This document shows, piece after piece, positions 1-7,868 of a stretch of 64,000 bases of DNA. A program made the position numbers and the translations under genes. The notes below the pieces were generated by a model. It was given only the letters and a program-made list of their open reading frames with translations. It was not told the origin of the DNA and searched no databases. How positions within the stretch are numbered: position 1 is the first letter of the stretch; each line of letters starts with the position of its first letter. Origin of the DNA: UBA7960 sp964348755 (GTDB taxonomy: Bacteria; Bacteroidota; Bacteroidia; Bacteroidales; UBA7960); assembly GCA_964348755.1 (NCBI GenBank), contig CAYGDW010000004.1, positions 36,137-100,136 of the forward strand. The letters are read 5' to 3'.

Positions 1-1
1 A

Positions 2-529
2 ATCAATTCAAACTTTATTCCTATAAATTTAAGGCTTGGGCCTTCGCTAACTTTTAATCTCGACGAGTACAACCAGGTATCATTTATGGTTGACCTGAAT
101 AAACTCCTTGTGCCAACACCGCCGGTATATCAACGCGATCAAAGCGGCAGGCTTGTGATTGGCTCCGATGGCGAGTATGTAATTGAAGCAGGCCGCAATC
201 CTAACAGATCTGTTGTGTCGGGCATGTTTGGCTCGTTTACCGATGCACCGGGGGGCTTCAAAGAAGAGTTGAACGAGATAACCTATTCGGTTGGGGCTGA
301 ATATTGGTACGATAGGCAGTTTGCCATCAGAGCAGGATACTTTCATGAACACAAAACCAAGGGCGACCGCAAATACGCTTCTCTTGGCATAGGTCTGAAA
401 TACAATGTCTTTGGCCTCGATTTTGCTTATCTGGTACCCCTTGCCCAGCGAAGTCCTCTCGAAAACGTGCTCCGGTTTACACTGCATTTCGATTTTGATG
501 CCATTGGAAACCAGAATATGATCAGGTAA
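2..529 (+). CDS. porV: Type IX secretion outer-membrane protein PorV, C-terminal part (5' end outside window)
   Basis: The reading frame is open from base 2 to the stop at 527-529, so the gene starts upstream of the window; the first ATG (86) is internal. The visible 175 residues are the end of an outer-membrane beta-barrel: alternating hydrophobic strands, a DLNKLLVPTPP segment typical of PorV/LptO, the phrase GLDFAYLVPLAQRSPLENVLRF and a terminal FTLHFDFD strand. PorV is the shuttle protein of the Bacteroidota type IX secretion system: it takes C-terminal-domain cargo from the translocon to the PorU sortase. The next gene, ispF, on the same strand, is a common neighbour of porV in this phylum. 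I am confident of the family from the C-terminal motif; the N-terminal part cannot be checked here. Confidence 0.85.
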   Translation: MNSNFIPINLRLGPSLTFNLDEYNQVSFMVDLNKLLVPTPPVYQRDQSGRLVIGSDGEYVIEAGRNPNRSVVSGMFGSFTDAPGGFKEELNEITYSVGAEYWYDRQFAIRAGYFHEHKTKGDRKYASLGIGLKYNVFGLDFAYLVPLAQRSPLENVLRFTLHFDFDAIGNQNMIR

Positions 530-602
530 ATTTTATAATTCACCTTAGCAGGCCCAGGTTATTTTTTTTTCTAAAATATCCCGGGCCAAATTATTAAACA
601 CA

Positions 603-1079
603 ATGAATATCAGAATAGGATTTGGTTACGATATACACCGCCTTGAAATAGGTTTTCCGTTGGTGATTGGCGGAATATTTATTGAACATGAAAAAGGGGC
701 AGTGGGCCATTCTGATGCAGATGTGCTGATACACGCAATTATGGATGCATTGCTGGGCGCCGCCGGCCTGCGCGATATCGGTGTTTATTTTCCTGATTCA
801 GACCCGGGTCTTAAAAATATTGACAGCAAAATACTGCTTTCCAAAACCATGGAGCTTGTTAAAAGTCAGGGTTTTATAATTGGTAATATTGACGCTACCA
901 TTTGTCTTGAAAAACCAAAAATAGCAGCATATATTCCTGAGATGAAAATGGTTCTTGCAGCAATTATGGAGATTTCGGCTGGCCAGGTTTCGGTAAAGGC
1001 AACAACCAGCGAAGGACTTGGATTTGTTGGAAGCGAGCAAGGCATTTCGGCCTATGCGGTAGCCCTTTTGAGCAAATAA
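603..1079 (+). CDS. ispF: 2-C-methyl-D-erythritol 2,4-cyclodiphosphate synthase
   Basis: Cyclises CDP-methylerythritol 2-phosphate to MEcPP with loss of CMP in the non-mevalonate isoprenoid pathway, in the cytoplasm. The 158-residue length is normal. The metal-binding GYDIHRL motif (D10, H12) and the GHSDADVLIHAIMDALLGAA block are intact, and the C-terminal TTSEGLGFVG segment is the expected nucleotide-binding end. ATG 603 is the first start after the porV stop, 73 bp downstream, with an A-rich leader. The intergenic stretch holds an imperfect GGCCC/GGGCC hairpin with a T8 run inside its loop, so partial termination between porV and ispF is possible. Confidence 0.96.
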   Translation: MNIRIGFGYDIHRLEIGFPLVIGGIFIEHEKGAVGHSDADVLIHAIMDALLGAAGLRDIGVYFPDSDPGLKNIDSKILLSKTMELVKSQGFIIGNIDATICLEKPKIAAYIPEMKMVLAAIMEISAGQVSVKATTSEGLGFVGSEQGISAYAVALLSK

Positions 1080-1083
1080 TCTG

Positions 1084-1809
1084 TTACCTTCTTAACTGGA
1101 ATTTTTCGCCCAGATAAACTTTTCTCACTTCCTCGTCCTGGGCCAGCTCTTCGGCCGTACCCGCCTTAAGAATTGAACCTTCGAAAAGCAAATATGCCCT
1201 GTCTGTTATTGAAAGAGTTTCGTGTACATTGTGATCGGTGATCAAAACCCCAATATTTTTGTCCTTTAGCTTCGAAACAATATTCTGAATGTCTTCTACT
1301 GCTATGGGGTCAACCCCTGCAAAGGGCTCATCAAGCAAAATAAATTTTGGATCAACCGCCAATGAACGGGCAATTTCGGTGCGGCGGCGCTCGCCTCCCG
1401 ACAAAGTTATTCCTTTACTTTTTCTAATATTCTGAAGCCCAAACTCCTCGAGCAAACTCTCGAGCCGCACCTTTTGATCGGCTTTCGGCATTTTTGTAAA
1501 CTCAAGCACTGCCTTAATGTTGTCTTCAACACTCAAATTGCGAAAAACACTGGCCTCTTGTGCCAGGTAGCCTATGCCTTTTTGCGCCCTTCTGTACATA
1601 GGTTCAGCTGTAATGTCTTCCTTGTCAAGAAAAATGCGCCCTTCATTGGGCTTTATCAGGCCTACAATCATGTAAAATGTTGTAGTTTTTCCGGCACCAT
1701 TGGGGCCAAGCAAACCTACAATCTCACCACGGGTTACTTCAACCGATACATGGTTTACAACTACCCTTTTTTTGTATTTCTTAACCAGATTGTCAGTATG
1801 AAGCCTCAT
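1084..1809 (-). CDS. lptB: LPS export ABC transporter ATP-binding protein LptB
   Basis: ATPase of the LptBFG inner-membrane complex that extracts lipopolysaccharide and pushes it through the Lpt bridge to the outer membrane. In 241 residues all ABC motifs are present: Walker A GPNGAGKT (35-42), signature LSGGERRR, Walker B FILLDEPFAGVDP and the switch-region H in LITDHNVHE. Length and the VEDIQNIVSKLKDKNIG segment match LptB rather than other ABC ATPases. It converges with ispF (4 bp between the stops). LptF, LptG, LptA and LptC are not in the window. Confidence 0.95.
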   Translation of the reverse strand: MRLHTDNLVKKYKKRVVVNHVSVEVTRGEIVGLLGPNGAGKTTTFYMIVGLIKPNEGRIFLDKEDITAEPMYRRAQKGIGYLAQEASVFRNLSVEDNIKAVLEFTKMPKADQKVRLESLLEEFGLQNIRKSKGITLSGGERRRTEIARSLAVDPKFILLDEPFAGVDPIAVEDIQNIVSKLKDKNIGVLITDHNVHETLSITDRAYLLFEGSILKAGTAEELAQDEEVRKVYLGEKFQLRR

Positions 1810-1871
1810 TGATGTTTAATGAAAATTGAAAATTGAAAAATAACAAAATCGCTTGTGGTATTTTAAAGAAA

Positions 1872-2219
1872 TTATTTTTGGCCTTCCAGGGCTTCCCAAA
1901 ATTCAACGGCCCGCCTCAGGTGCGGAATAACAATAGTACCGCCTATAATATTGGCAATAGCAAAAACCTCAAATACTTCCACTTTGTTCACTCCAAGTTC
2001 GTGGCACTTGCCCAAATGATACTTAACGCAATCATCGCAACGCAATACCATAGAAGCTGCCAAACCAATCAATTCCTTTGTTTTTGCAGGCAGAGCCCCT
2101 TCGGAATACGTGTTTGTGTCGAGATTAAAAAGCCTTTTTAGCACAATATTGTCGGCTGCCAATATGCGCTCGTTCATTCGTTGGCGGTATTTATTAAAAT
2201 CGTTGATCAGGTCAGCCAT
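1872..2219 (-). CDS. Carboxymuconolactone decarboxylase-family (AhpD-like) protein
   Basis: A 115-residue all-helical protein of the AhpD/CMD fold. The redox signature is present as RCDDCVKYHLGKCHELG: a CxxC pair followed by the conserved histidine, as in AhpD-type peroxidase partners. The fold and CxxC are visible; the physiological partner is unknown, as no alkyl hydroperoxide reductase lies nearby. It is 62 bp upstream of lptB on the same strand and may be cotranscribed with it. The start ATG at 2219 gives a full-length domain (MADLINDFNKYRQRM). A role in peroxide defence or protein disulfide reduction is inference. Confidence 0.82.
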   Translation of the reverse strand: MADLINDFNKYRQRMNERILAADNIVLKRLFNLDTNTYSEGALPAKTKELIGLAASMVLRCDDCVKYHLGKCHELGVNKVEVFEVFAIANIIGGTIVIPHLRRAVEFWEALEGQK

Positions 2220-2389
2220 TGGGTAGAAAATAATATTTGCACCAAAGTTTTATTCATGCTAAATTTACATTGCAAACCTACTGGAATTTTTGCAAATACA
2301 TCAGGAAAAAATTTGCACAAATTGGGTTGAGTATTCCCTTTTGCTTTAACTTAGATAATAAATAATCCATTACGGTTCTATTTGGTATA

Positions 2390-4588
2390 ATGGAAGTAAA
2401 TTCTGAAGTATCGCTTAAAGATCTGCTCAAAGATATCTTCGGATATGACACCTTTAAGGGTGAACAGGAGCAGATTATCAGCCACTTGCTTGCAGGAGGC
2501 GATGCGTTTGTAATAATGCCCACCGGAGGTGGCAAGTCAATGTGCTACCAATTGCCTGCACTTATCAGCAAGGGCACAGCCATAGTGGTTTCACCCCTTA
2601 TTGCCCTTATGAAAAACCAGGTTGACGCCATTCGCAATTTTGCCTCATACAATGGTATTGCTCATGTACTCAATTCTTCGCTCACCAAGGGCGAAATAAT
2701 ACAGGTAAAAAAAGACCTGAGGGATGGTCTCACCAAGTTGCTGTATGTGGCCCCTGAGTCGCTAACCAAGGAAGAAAACGTAGAGTTTTTAAAAGATATT
2801 GATATTTCGTTTTTTGCCGTTGATGAGGCCCATTGCATATCGGAGTGGGGGCACGATTTCAGGCCTGAGTACAGGCGGTTGCGGCCCATTATTCAGACCC
2901 TTGAAAAAAGGGTCCCGGTTATAGCCCTCACTGCCACAGCAACCCCAAAGGTGCAGCAAGATATTCAGAAAAACCTGAATATGGCCAATGCCAGGGTTTT
3001 TAAGTCGTCGTTTAATCGGCCCAATCTTTATTATGAAATCAGGCCCAAAACCGAAAATTCTATAAAAGATATCATCAGGTATATTAAGGCCCAGGAAGGC
3101 AAATCGGGCATAATATACTGCCTTAGCAGAAAAAAGGTTGAAGAGCTGGCCGAAACTTTAAAAGTAAACGGCATAAGGGCTTTGCCATATCATGCCGGCC
3201 TTGACACCCCTGTGCGTGTAAACAACCAGGATCGGTTTCTAATGGAAGATGCCGATGTAATTGTGGCCACAATAGCTTTCGGCATGGGAATTGATAAGCC
3301 TGATGTTCGCTATGTGATTCATTACGACATACCCAAAAGCCTTGAAGCCTATTATCAGGAAACCGGGAGGTCGGGCCGCGACGAGGGTGAAGGAAACTGT
3401 ATTGCATTTTATGCGTACGAGGATATTCAGAAAATGGAAAAATTTCTGAAGGGCAAACCCGTTGCAGAGCAGGAGATAGGTCAGCAATTATTAATGGAAA
3501 CGGTAGCTTTTGCCGAATCGTCAATTTGCCGCCGAAAAACCCTTTTGAACTATTTTGGCGAAGTGTATCGTGGAGAAAATTGCGGATCGTGCGATAATTG
3601 TTTAAATCCTAAAGAAAAGTTTGAAGGAAAAGAATATATTTGCCTGCTGATTGAAGCTGTTTTGGCCACAAAGCAATTATTTAAACCTAAACATATAATT
3701 AATGTCCTTATGGGAAAAATGAGCGCAACCATAAAAAACTGCAAACACCACCAACTCGAGGTGTTTGGCAAAGGCGCCGACAATGACGAAAAATTCTGGA
3801 ACGCCGTGTTGCGGCAAAGCCTTGTTGAGCGTTTGCTCGAAAAGGAAATTGAAGATTATGGCACCCTGAAAGTAACCAAAGCAGGTAAAGAGTTTCTTGA
3901 TAACCCCCGCCCGGTTAAAATGAGCAAAGACCACGACTACGACAATCCTGCCGAAGCAGCCGGCCTTACTGGCATTGGCCAGAAAACCAGCGCAACCGAC
4001 AAGGTTCTGTTTGCTTTGCTCAAAGACCTTCGCAAAGAAATTGCCCGCAAAAACAATTTGCCGCCTTTCGTAATCTTTCAGGACCCTTCGCTCGAAGATA
4101 TGGCAATACAATATCCGGTAAAACTCGATGAACTCAAACAAATTACAGGGGTAGGATCCGGAAAGGCAGAGCGCTTTGGAAGACCCTTTGTTGAGCTGAT
4201 TACACGCTATGTGGAAGAAAACGAAATCGAACGCCCAATGGATATGGTGGTCAAGTCGGTAGTAAACAAGTCGGGCCTTAAGGTCTATATTATTCAAAAC
4301 ATTGACCGTAAGGTATCTTTAGAAGATATTTCATTGACCAAAGGGATTGAATTTGATGAGCTGCTTCTTGAAATTGAAAGCATTGTAGCTTCAGGAACCA
4401 AAATTGACATTCGATACTATATAAACCAGGTTATCGAAATTGACAAGCAGGAAGAAATCTTCGACTATTTCAAGACTGCCGAAACCGATTCGTACGAAAC
4501 CGCATTGCGCGAGCTTGGAGAAGACGACTTTACTCAAGAAGAGGTACGTCTTATGCGAATAAGGTTTATGTCGGAAATGGGCAATTGA
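2390..4588 (+). CDS. recQ: ATP-dependent DNA helicase RecQ
   Basis: A 3'-5' superfamily 2 helicase for recombination and replication-fork repair. The helicase core holds Walker A TGGGKS (45-50), DEAH (145-148) in the RecQ-specific DEAHCISEWGHDFRPEY context, and motif VI QETGRSGRDE. It is followed by the zinc cysteines (CRRKTLLNYFGE then CGSCDNC), a winged helix, and an HRDC domain around 535-610 (PPFVIFQDPSLEDMA). A further ~120-residue C-terminal extension with acidic stretches makes it longer (732 aa) than E. coli RecQ, which is usual in Bacteroidota. The gene stands alone and is closed by a strong terminator at 4619. Confidence 0.96.
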   Translation: MEVNSEVSLKDLLKDIFGYDTFKGEQEQIISHLLAGGDAFVIMPTGGGKSMCYQLPALISKGTAIVVSPLIALMKNQVDAIRNFASYNGIAHVLNSSLTKGEIIQVKKDLRDGLTKLLYVAPESLTKEENVEFLKDIDISFFAVDEAHCISEWGHDFRPEYRRLRPIIQTLEKRVPVIALTATATPKVQQDIQKNLNMANARVFKSSFNRPNLYYEIRPKTENSIKDIIRYIKAQEGKSGIIYCLSRKKVEELAETLKVNGIRALPYHAGLDTPVRVNNQDRFLMEDADVIVATIAFGMGIDKPDVRYVIHYDIPKSLEAYYQETGRSGRDEGEGNCIAFYAYEDIQKMEKFLKGKPVAEQEIGQQLLMETVAFAESSICRRKTLLNYFGEVYRGENCGSCDNCLNPKEKFEGKEYICLLIEAVLATKQLFKPKHIINVLMGKMSATIKNCKHHQLEVFGKGADNDEKFWNAVLRQSLVERLLEKEIEDYGTLKVTKAGKEFLDNPRPVKMSKDHDYDNPAEAAGLTGIGQKTSATDKVLFALLKDLRKEIARKNNLPPFVIFQDPSLEDMAIQYPVKLDELKQITGVGSGKAERFGRPFVELITRYVEENEIERPMDMVVKSVVNKSGLKVYIIQNIDRKVSLEDISLTKGIEFDELLLEIESIVASGTKIDIRYYINQVIEIDKQEEIFDYFKTAETDSYETALRELGEDDFTQEEVRLMRIRFMSEMGN

Positions 4589-4618
4589 TTTTATTTGAAT
4601 TTACCTAACAAATAATCC

Positions 4619-4650
4619 GGCCTGTGAGGAAGCCTCAAGCAGGCCTTTTT
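4619..4650 (+). terminator. Rho-independent terminator after recQ
   Basis: Perfect outer stem GGCCTG/CAGGCC (4619-4624 with 4640-4645) extended by an inner TGAGG/CCTCA stem across a three-base loop, with a two-base bulge, then five T (4646-4650). It lies 31 bp after the recQ stop and just before the OmpH-like gene, separating the two units. Confidence 0.85.
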
Positions 4651-4663
4651 AATTAAAAAACCA

Positions 4664-5347
4664 ATGATCAACCAAACCCAAGACCAAATGCAGTTTGAAG
4701 CTGCACCAGCTCAACAAAAAACTGCCAAACCAAAAATTAACCTTCAATGGGTGCTGAATATTGTGCTTTTAGGCGGCCTCCTTGTTTTGTTTGCATTGCA
4801 TTTTTTTGGCAACAGGCAAACCAAAGACAAAGCACAAGGAGATCAAATTACCGAATTGGCTGAAAAAATTTCGGAAGGGAAGGCCAGTATTGCCTATATC
4901 AATTCTGCCAAACTTATGGAGGAGTATGAACTGGCAAAAAAATTGCGCCAGGATTTTGAGGCCGAGCAAACCCGGCTCGACAACGACCTTTCGCGCCGCC
5001 AAAGGAGTTTTCAGGCTGAAGTAGAAAAATTTCAACGCGATGTTCAGGCTGGCAGTATTGGTATGGAGCGTGCACAGGCCCTTGAACAGGAACTTATGGC
5101 CAAACAACAGGAGCTAATTCAGCTAAACGAGCAATTTACCAACAGACTTATGCAAAAAGAGGTTGATATGAATAATGAGCTTCTTGAGAAAATATCAGAG
5201 TTCCTTAGCCGTTACAACCAGGCGTACAACTATGACTTCATTCTAGGTTATACTCGCGGGGGTGGCATTTTATATGCCAGCCAACAGCATGACATTACGG
5301 CCGTTGTGCTGCAGAAACTGAACGCCGAATATTTGTTGAATCAATAA
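4664..5347 (+). CDS. OmpH/Skp-family protein with an N-terminal membrane anchor
   Basis: A 227-residue protein with a short cytoplasmic tail, one transmembrane segment (about 29-48, WVLNIVLLGGLLVLFALHFF), then the OmpH/Skp region: IAYINSAKLMEEYELAKKLRQDFEAEQ followed by a long coiled coil rich in E, Q and R (about 85-165) and a C-terminal globular end (YDFILGYTRGGGILYA). Skp-like proteins hold unfolded outer-membrane proteins in the periplasm. Here the usual cleavable signal is replaced by an uncleaved anchor, so the tentacles would project from the inner membrane. The following asparaginase gene is 13 bp downstream and probably cotranscribed. Confidence 0.85.
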   Translation: MINQTQDQMQFEAAPAQQKTAKPKINLQWVLNIVLLGGLLVLFALHFFGNRQTKDKAQGDQITELAEKISEGKASIAYINSAKLMEEYELAKKLRQDFEAEQTRLDNDLSRRQRSFQAEVEKFQRDVQAGSIGMERAQALEQELMAKQQELIQLNEQFTNRLMQKEVDMNNELLEKISEFLSRYNQAYNYDFILGYTRGGGILYASQQHDITAVVLQKLNAEYLLNQ

Positions 5348-5360
5348 ATTAACTTGTTTT

Positions 5361-6350
5361 ATGAGAAAACTCCTTGCCATCATTTTTGCTTTGGTATTTA
5401 TGGGAAGCAGTTTTGCCTTTTCCCAGGGTAATTACACTATTGTGGTTCACGGTGGTTCGGGCAATATTTTGCGCGAAAATATAAGCCCGGAGCGCGAAGC
5501 AGAGTTTGTTGGCAAGCTAAATGAGGCCTTGTATGCGGGCCACGCCATACTCAGGGCCGGAGGCAGTGCCCTTGATGCCGTAGTTGCGGCAGTAATGATA
5601 TTGGAGGATTCACCATTGTTCAATGCAGGTAAAGGAGCGGTTTTCAACTTTGAGGGCCGCAACGAACTTGATGCCTCCATTATGGATGGCAAAAGCCTTA
5701 ATGCTGGTGCTGTTGCCGGAGTTACAAACATTAAAAACCCTATAACCGCCGCACGTAAAGTTATGGAAAACTCTCCACACGTAATGCTTACGGGCAGGGG
5801 AGCCGAGCAGTTTGCATTTGAACAGGGCCTTGAAATTGTTGATCCGATTTATTTCTTCGACCAGAGGCGTTGGGATCAGTACCGCGATTTTTTGAGGGGC
5901 AACGCCCAAATGCGAGGGCAAACCAACCCCGAAATAAAAATGGGAACCGTAGGTGCAGTAGCTTTAGACCAGAAAGGAAACCTTGCTGCAGCCACCTCAA
6001 CAGGCGGAATGACCGGAAAAAGGTTTGGACGAATTGGAGACAGCCCCATAATTGGTGCTGGAAACTATGCCAATAACCAAACGTGTGCCGTGTCAGCAAC
6101 CGGACATGGCGAATATTTTATTCGCAATGTGGTGGCCCATGATATATCTGCACAAATGTTATACAAAGGTGTTTCACTTGAAGAAGCCGCAAATAACAAT
6201 GTAATGGAAAAGCTTAAGGTTCAGGGAGGGTTTGGTGGCGTTATAGCGGTTGACCGCCAAGGTAATGTGGCCATGCCATTTAATACCTCAGCCATGTTTA
6301 GGGGATACCTGAAATCGACTGGCGAAACAGAAGTGAAAATATTCAGATAG
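5361..6350 (+). CDS. Secreted isoaspartyl peptidase / plant-type L-asparaginase (Ntn hydrolase)
   Basis: An N-terminal-nucleophile hydrolase that self-cleaves into two subunits and hydrolyses isoaspartyl dipeptides and asparagine. A signal peptide (about 1-21, ending FAFSQG) sends it to the periplasm. The N-terminal VVHGGSG motif and the autocleavage site are clear: the nucleophile is Thr196 in KMGTVGAVAL, with the downstream TSTGGMTGKRFGRIGDSPIIGAG block lining the active site. The GHGEYFIRN segment is also conserved. The 329-residue length including the signal is normal. It lies in a probable two-gene unit with the OmpH-like gene. Confidence 0.93.
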   Translation: MRKLLAIIFALVFMGSSFAFSQGNYTIVVHGGSGNILRENISPEREAEFVGKLNEALYAGHAILRAGGSALDAVVAAVMILEDSPLFNAGKGAVFNFEGRNELDASIMDGKSLNAGAVAGVTNIKNPITAARKVMENSPHVMLTGRGAEQFAFEQGLEIVDPIYFFDQRRWDQYRDFLRGNAQMRGQTNPEIKMGTVGAVALDQKGNLAAATSTGGMTGKRFGRIGDSPIIGAGNYANNQTCAVSATGHGEYFIRNVVAHDISAQMLYKGVSLEEAANNNVMEKLKVQGGFGGVIAVDRQGNVAMPFNTSAMFRGYLKSTGETEVKIFR

Positions 6351-6351
6351 C

Positions 6352-6855
6352 TTACTGGTTGTGGTACTTAAGCACCTGATCAGTAAAATACGAAAGTTCC
6401 ACGCCGGCCTCAGCAAACATTTGTTCTGATTCCTGGCCGGCGTGGTATTTTTTTTCGCATACCACACGCTTTATTCCACAGTTTATAATTAGCATGGCAC
6501 ACACCCGGCAGGGTGTCATGCGGCAATAAAGGGTTGCACCTTCTATGCTTATGCCAAGTCGGGCAGCCTGACAAATGGCGTTTTGCTCGGCATGCACCGT
6601 GCGCACACAATGCATGGTGGTTTGTCCATCCTCATGCATTACCTTTTTCATTTGATGCCCCACATCATCGCAGTGTGGTAGCCCTATGGGCGATCCGACA
6701 TAGCCCGTAACCAGTATCTGTTTGTCGCGGGCAATCACACTACCGCTGCGGCCACGGTCGCATGTGGCCCGCTTACTTACTGTATGGGCAATTTCCATAA
6801 AATATTCATCCCAGCTTGGGCGGCTGTATGGCCGGTTTACTGTTACCTCTGACAT
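6352..6855 (-). CDS. dCMP/CMP deaminase, zinc-dependent
   Basis: Cytidine/deoxycytidylate deaminase-fold enzyme, probably dCMP deaminase that makes dUMP for thymidylate synthesis. The catalytic zinc site is complete: H88-A-E90 in VRTVHAEQNAICQ and PCRVC (C116, C119). The insertion with additional His/Cys before it (GLPHCDDVGH) is typical of ComEB/dCMP deaminases. It has 167 residues, normal for the family. It converges with the asparaginase gene (1 bp between stops) and lies 12 bp downstream of a P-loop kinase gene on the same strand, which suggests one nucleotide-metabolism operon. Confidence 0.92.
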   Translation of the reverse strand: MSEVTVNRPYSRPSWDEYFMEIAHTVSKRATCDRGRSGSVIARDKQILVTGYVGSPIGLPHCDDVGHQMKKVMHEDGQTTMHCVRTVHAEQNAICQAARLGISIEGATLYCRMTPCRVCAMLIINCGIKRVVCEKKYHAGQESEQMFAEAGVELSYFTDQVLKYHNQ

Positions 6856-6867
6856 TCTTTTGCTGTT

Positions 6868-7437
6868 TTAGCGGTTTTGTACAAACTCCAGAAAAGCTTC
6901 GGTTTCTTGGTTTAATTGTTCGGGGTTGCCATTGTTGTTTATTACATAATCGGCCTGCCTTATACATTCGGCCAGATTTTGTTTGTTCGAATCATCAGAA
7001 TTCATTTCGCGTTGCTCGTTGCTCAAAAAGGTGTCGAAAGATACATTGTCGGTTTCAGAATTTCTTTTCCTTATGCGTAGGTAGCGAATTTGAGGGTCGG
7101 CATCAACGGCCAGCAAAAAAAATCCGGGGAAACTTCTTAGGGAAGCAATTTCGCCGGGGGTTCTGATGCTCTCAATAATACAGTTCTGATTTAGGGTGGC
7201 GGCCTCCTTGTACAGCTGCTCAATTATGTATGAGGGGCTGTTTTGTGCCCGAAGTTCATTGGCAAGCGCCGTAAGGGTGTCGCGGTTTACGGGCAGGCCG
7301 CGCGCATTAAGCTCGCGCGCAATAAAAGCCCGCACCGAAAAGTGAGCAAACCCTTTGTTCTGTGTAAGGTAATCGACCACAGTGCCCTTTCCTGCACCCA
7401 ATGTGCCTGTTATTCCAATTATTATCTTGTCTTTCAT
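6868..7437 (-). CDS. P-loop NMP kinase-like ATPase (dephospho-CoA kinase/UPF0200-like)
   Basis: A 189-residue kinase-fold protein with Walker A GTLGAGKGT (11-19) and the helical lid and substrate regions of the adenylate kinase/dephospho-CoA kinase superfamily (FAHFSVRAFIARELNARG, IIESIRTPGEI, LAVDADPQIRYLRIRKR). The pattern resembles archaeal-type UPF0200 kinases rather than bacterial CoaE. The substrate cannot be read from sequence; the 12-bp spacing to dCMP deaminase suggests a (deoxy)nucleotide. The start ATG lies four bases after a TAnnTTTG box (7442-7449), so the mRNA may be leaderless. Repeat copy A is inserted only 10 bp upstream of that box. Confidence 0.78.
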   Translation of the reverse strand: MKDKIIIGITGTLGAGKGTVVDYLTQNKGFAHFSVRAFIARELNARGLPVNRDTLTALANELRAQNSPSYIIEQLYKEAATLNQNCIIESIRTPGEIASLRSFPGFFLLAVDADPQIRYLRIRKRNSETDNVSFDTFLSNEQREMNSDDSNKQNLAECIRQADYVINNNGNPEQLNQETEAFLEFVQNR

Positions 7438-7441
7438 TAAC

Positions 7442-7449
7442 CAAAAATA
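7442..7449 (-). promoter_or_regulatory. Bacteroidota -7 box TATTTTTG for the kinase/dCMP deaminase pair
   Basis: Reads TATTTTTG on the minus strand, four bases before the ATG at 7437. No TTG is found at the -33 spacing, perhaps because repeat copy A (target duplication 7451-7459) was inserted directly upstream and replaced it. Confidence 0.45.
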
Positions 7450-7459
7450 CTTATTTTAA

Positions 7460-7797
7460 CACCATTGTCCGATTGAAACGTACATGTTTGCGAATTAAAC
7501 ACAAACACCTTTGAACCGAAAGTCAGCGAAACTAACCGAAGTTCAGCGAAGCTAAAATAGCAAACATGGAGTTCCATCCGACCTTAATTTAAAAATTATT
7601 TACGGATGAAAATGACGGGATTTCTCGCTCCGCCCCAAATAACGAGGTTTTCAGCGGTTTTGGGGAAGATCGGTGGTTGGAGGCGGCCAAGCCGCCGCCA
7701 ACCACCGATCAAAAAACTTACTGTCTGTCATTCCGAATGCAGTGAAGAACCTCAACCACGTAATTCTTCCGGTATTTGATTTTGTCGGGAAATAATG
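7460..7797 (+). mobile_element. MITE-like repeat, copy A (long form, 338 bp)
   Basis: Left end CACCATTGTCCGATTGA (7460) and right end TTTGTCGGGAAATAATG (to 7797) are imperfect inverted repeats of the family terminus CACTATTGTCCGATAAA. Exact 9-bp direct repeats TTATTTTAA flank the element (7451-7459 and 7798-7806). Compared with the 204-206 bp copies it carries about 134 extra bases in the left arm (about 7474-7606), containing a 9-bp inverted repeat (7483-7491 with 7560-7568) and a 20-bp imperfect tandem duplication (7515-7534, 7535-7554). The central palindrome is at 7668-7710. No coding sequence. It fills most of the 430-bp gap between the kinase and YggS genes. Confidence 0.85.
7668..7710. 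repeat. Central palindrome of copy A
   Basis: 13-bp stem GATCGGTGGTTGG, one A/G mismatch, 6-bp stem GGCGGC, loop CAA. The outer stem sequence differs from that of copies B-D although pairing is kept. Confidence 0.9.
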
Positions 7798-7868
7798 TTA
7801 TTTTAATAAAACCATCAGGTATAAAGGCAAGGTGGGCTAAAGAGTCCGGAAAAGCCCAGGAGATTCAA

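Noticed and set aside
3677..4297. 206-codon open frame on the minus strand inside recQ
   Set aside because: Shadow frame: recQ has complete domains on the other strand, and this translation has no recognisable family.
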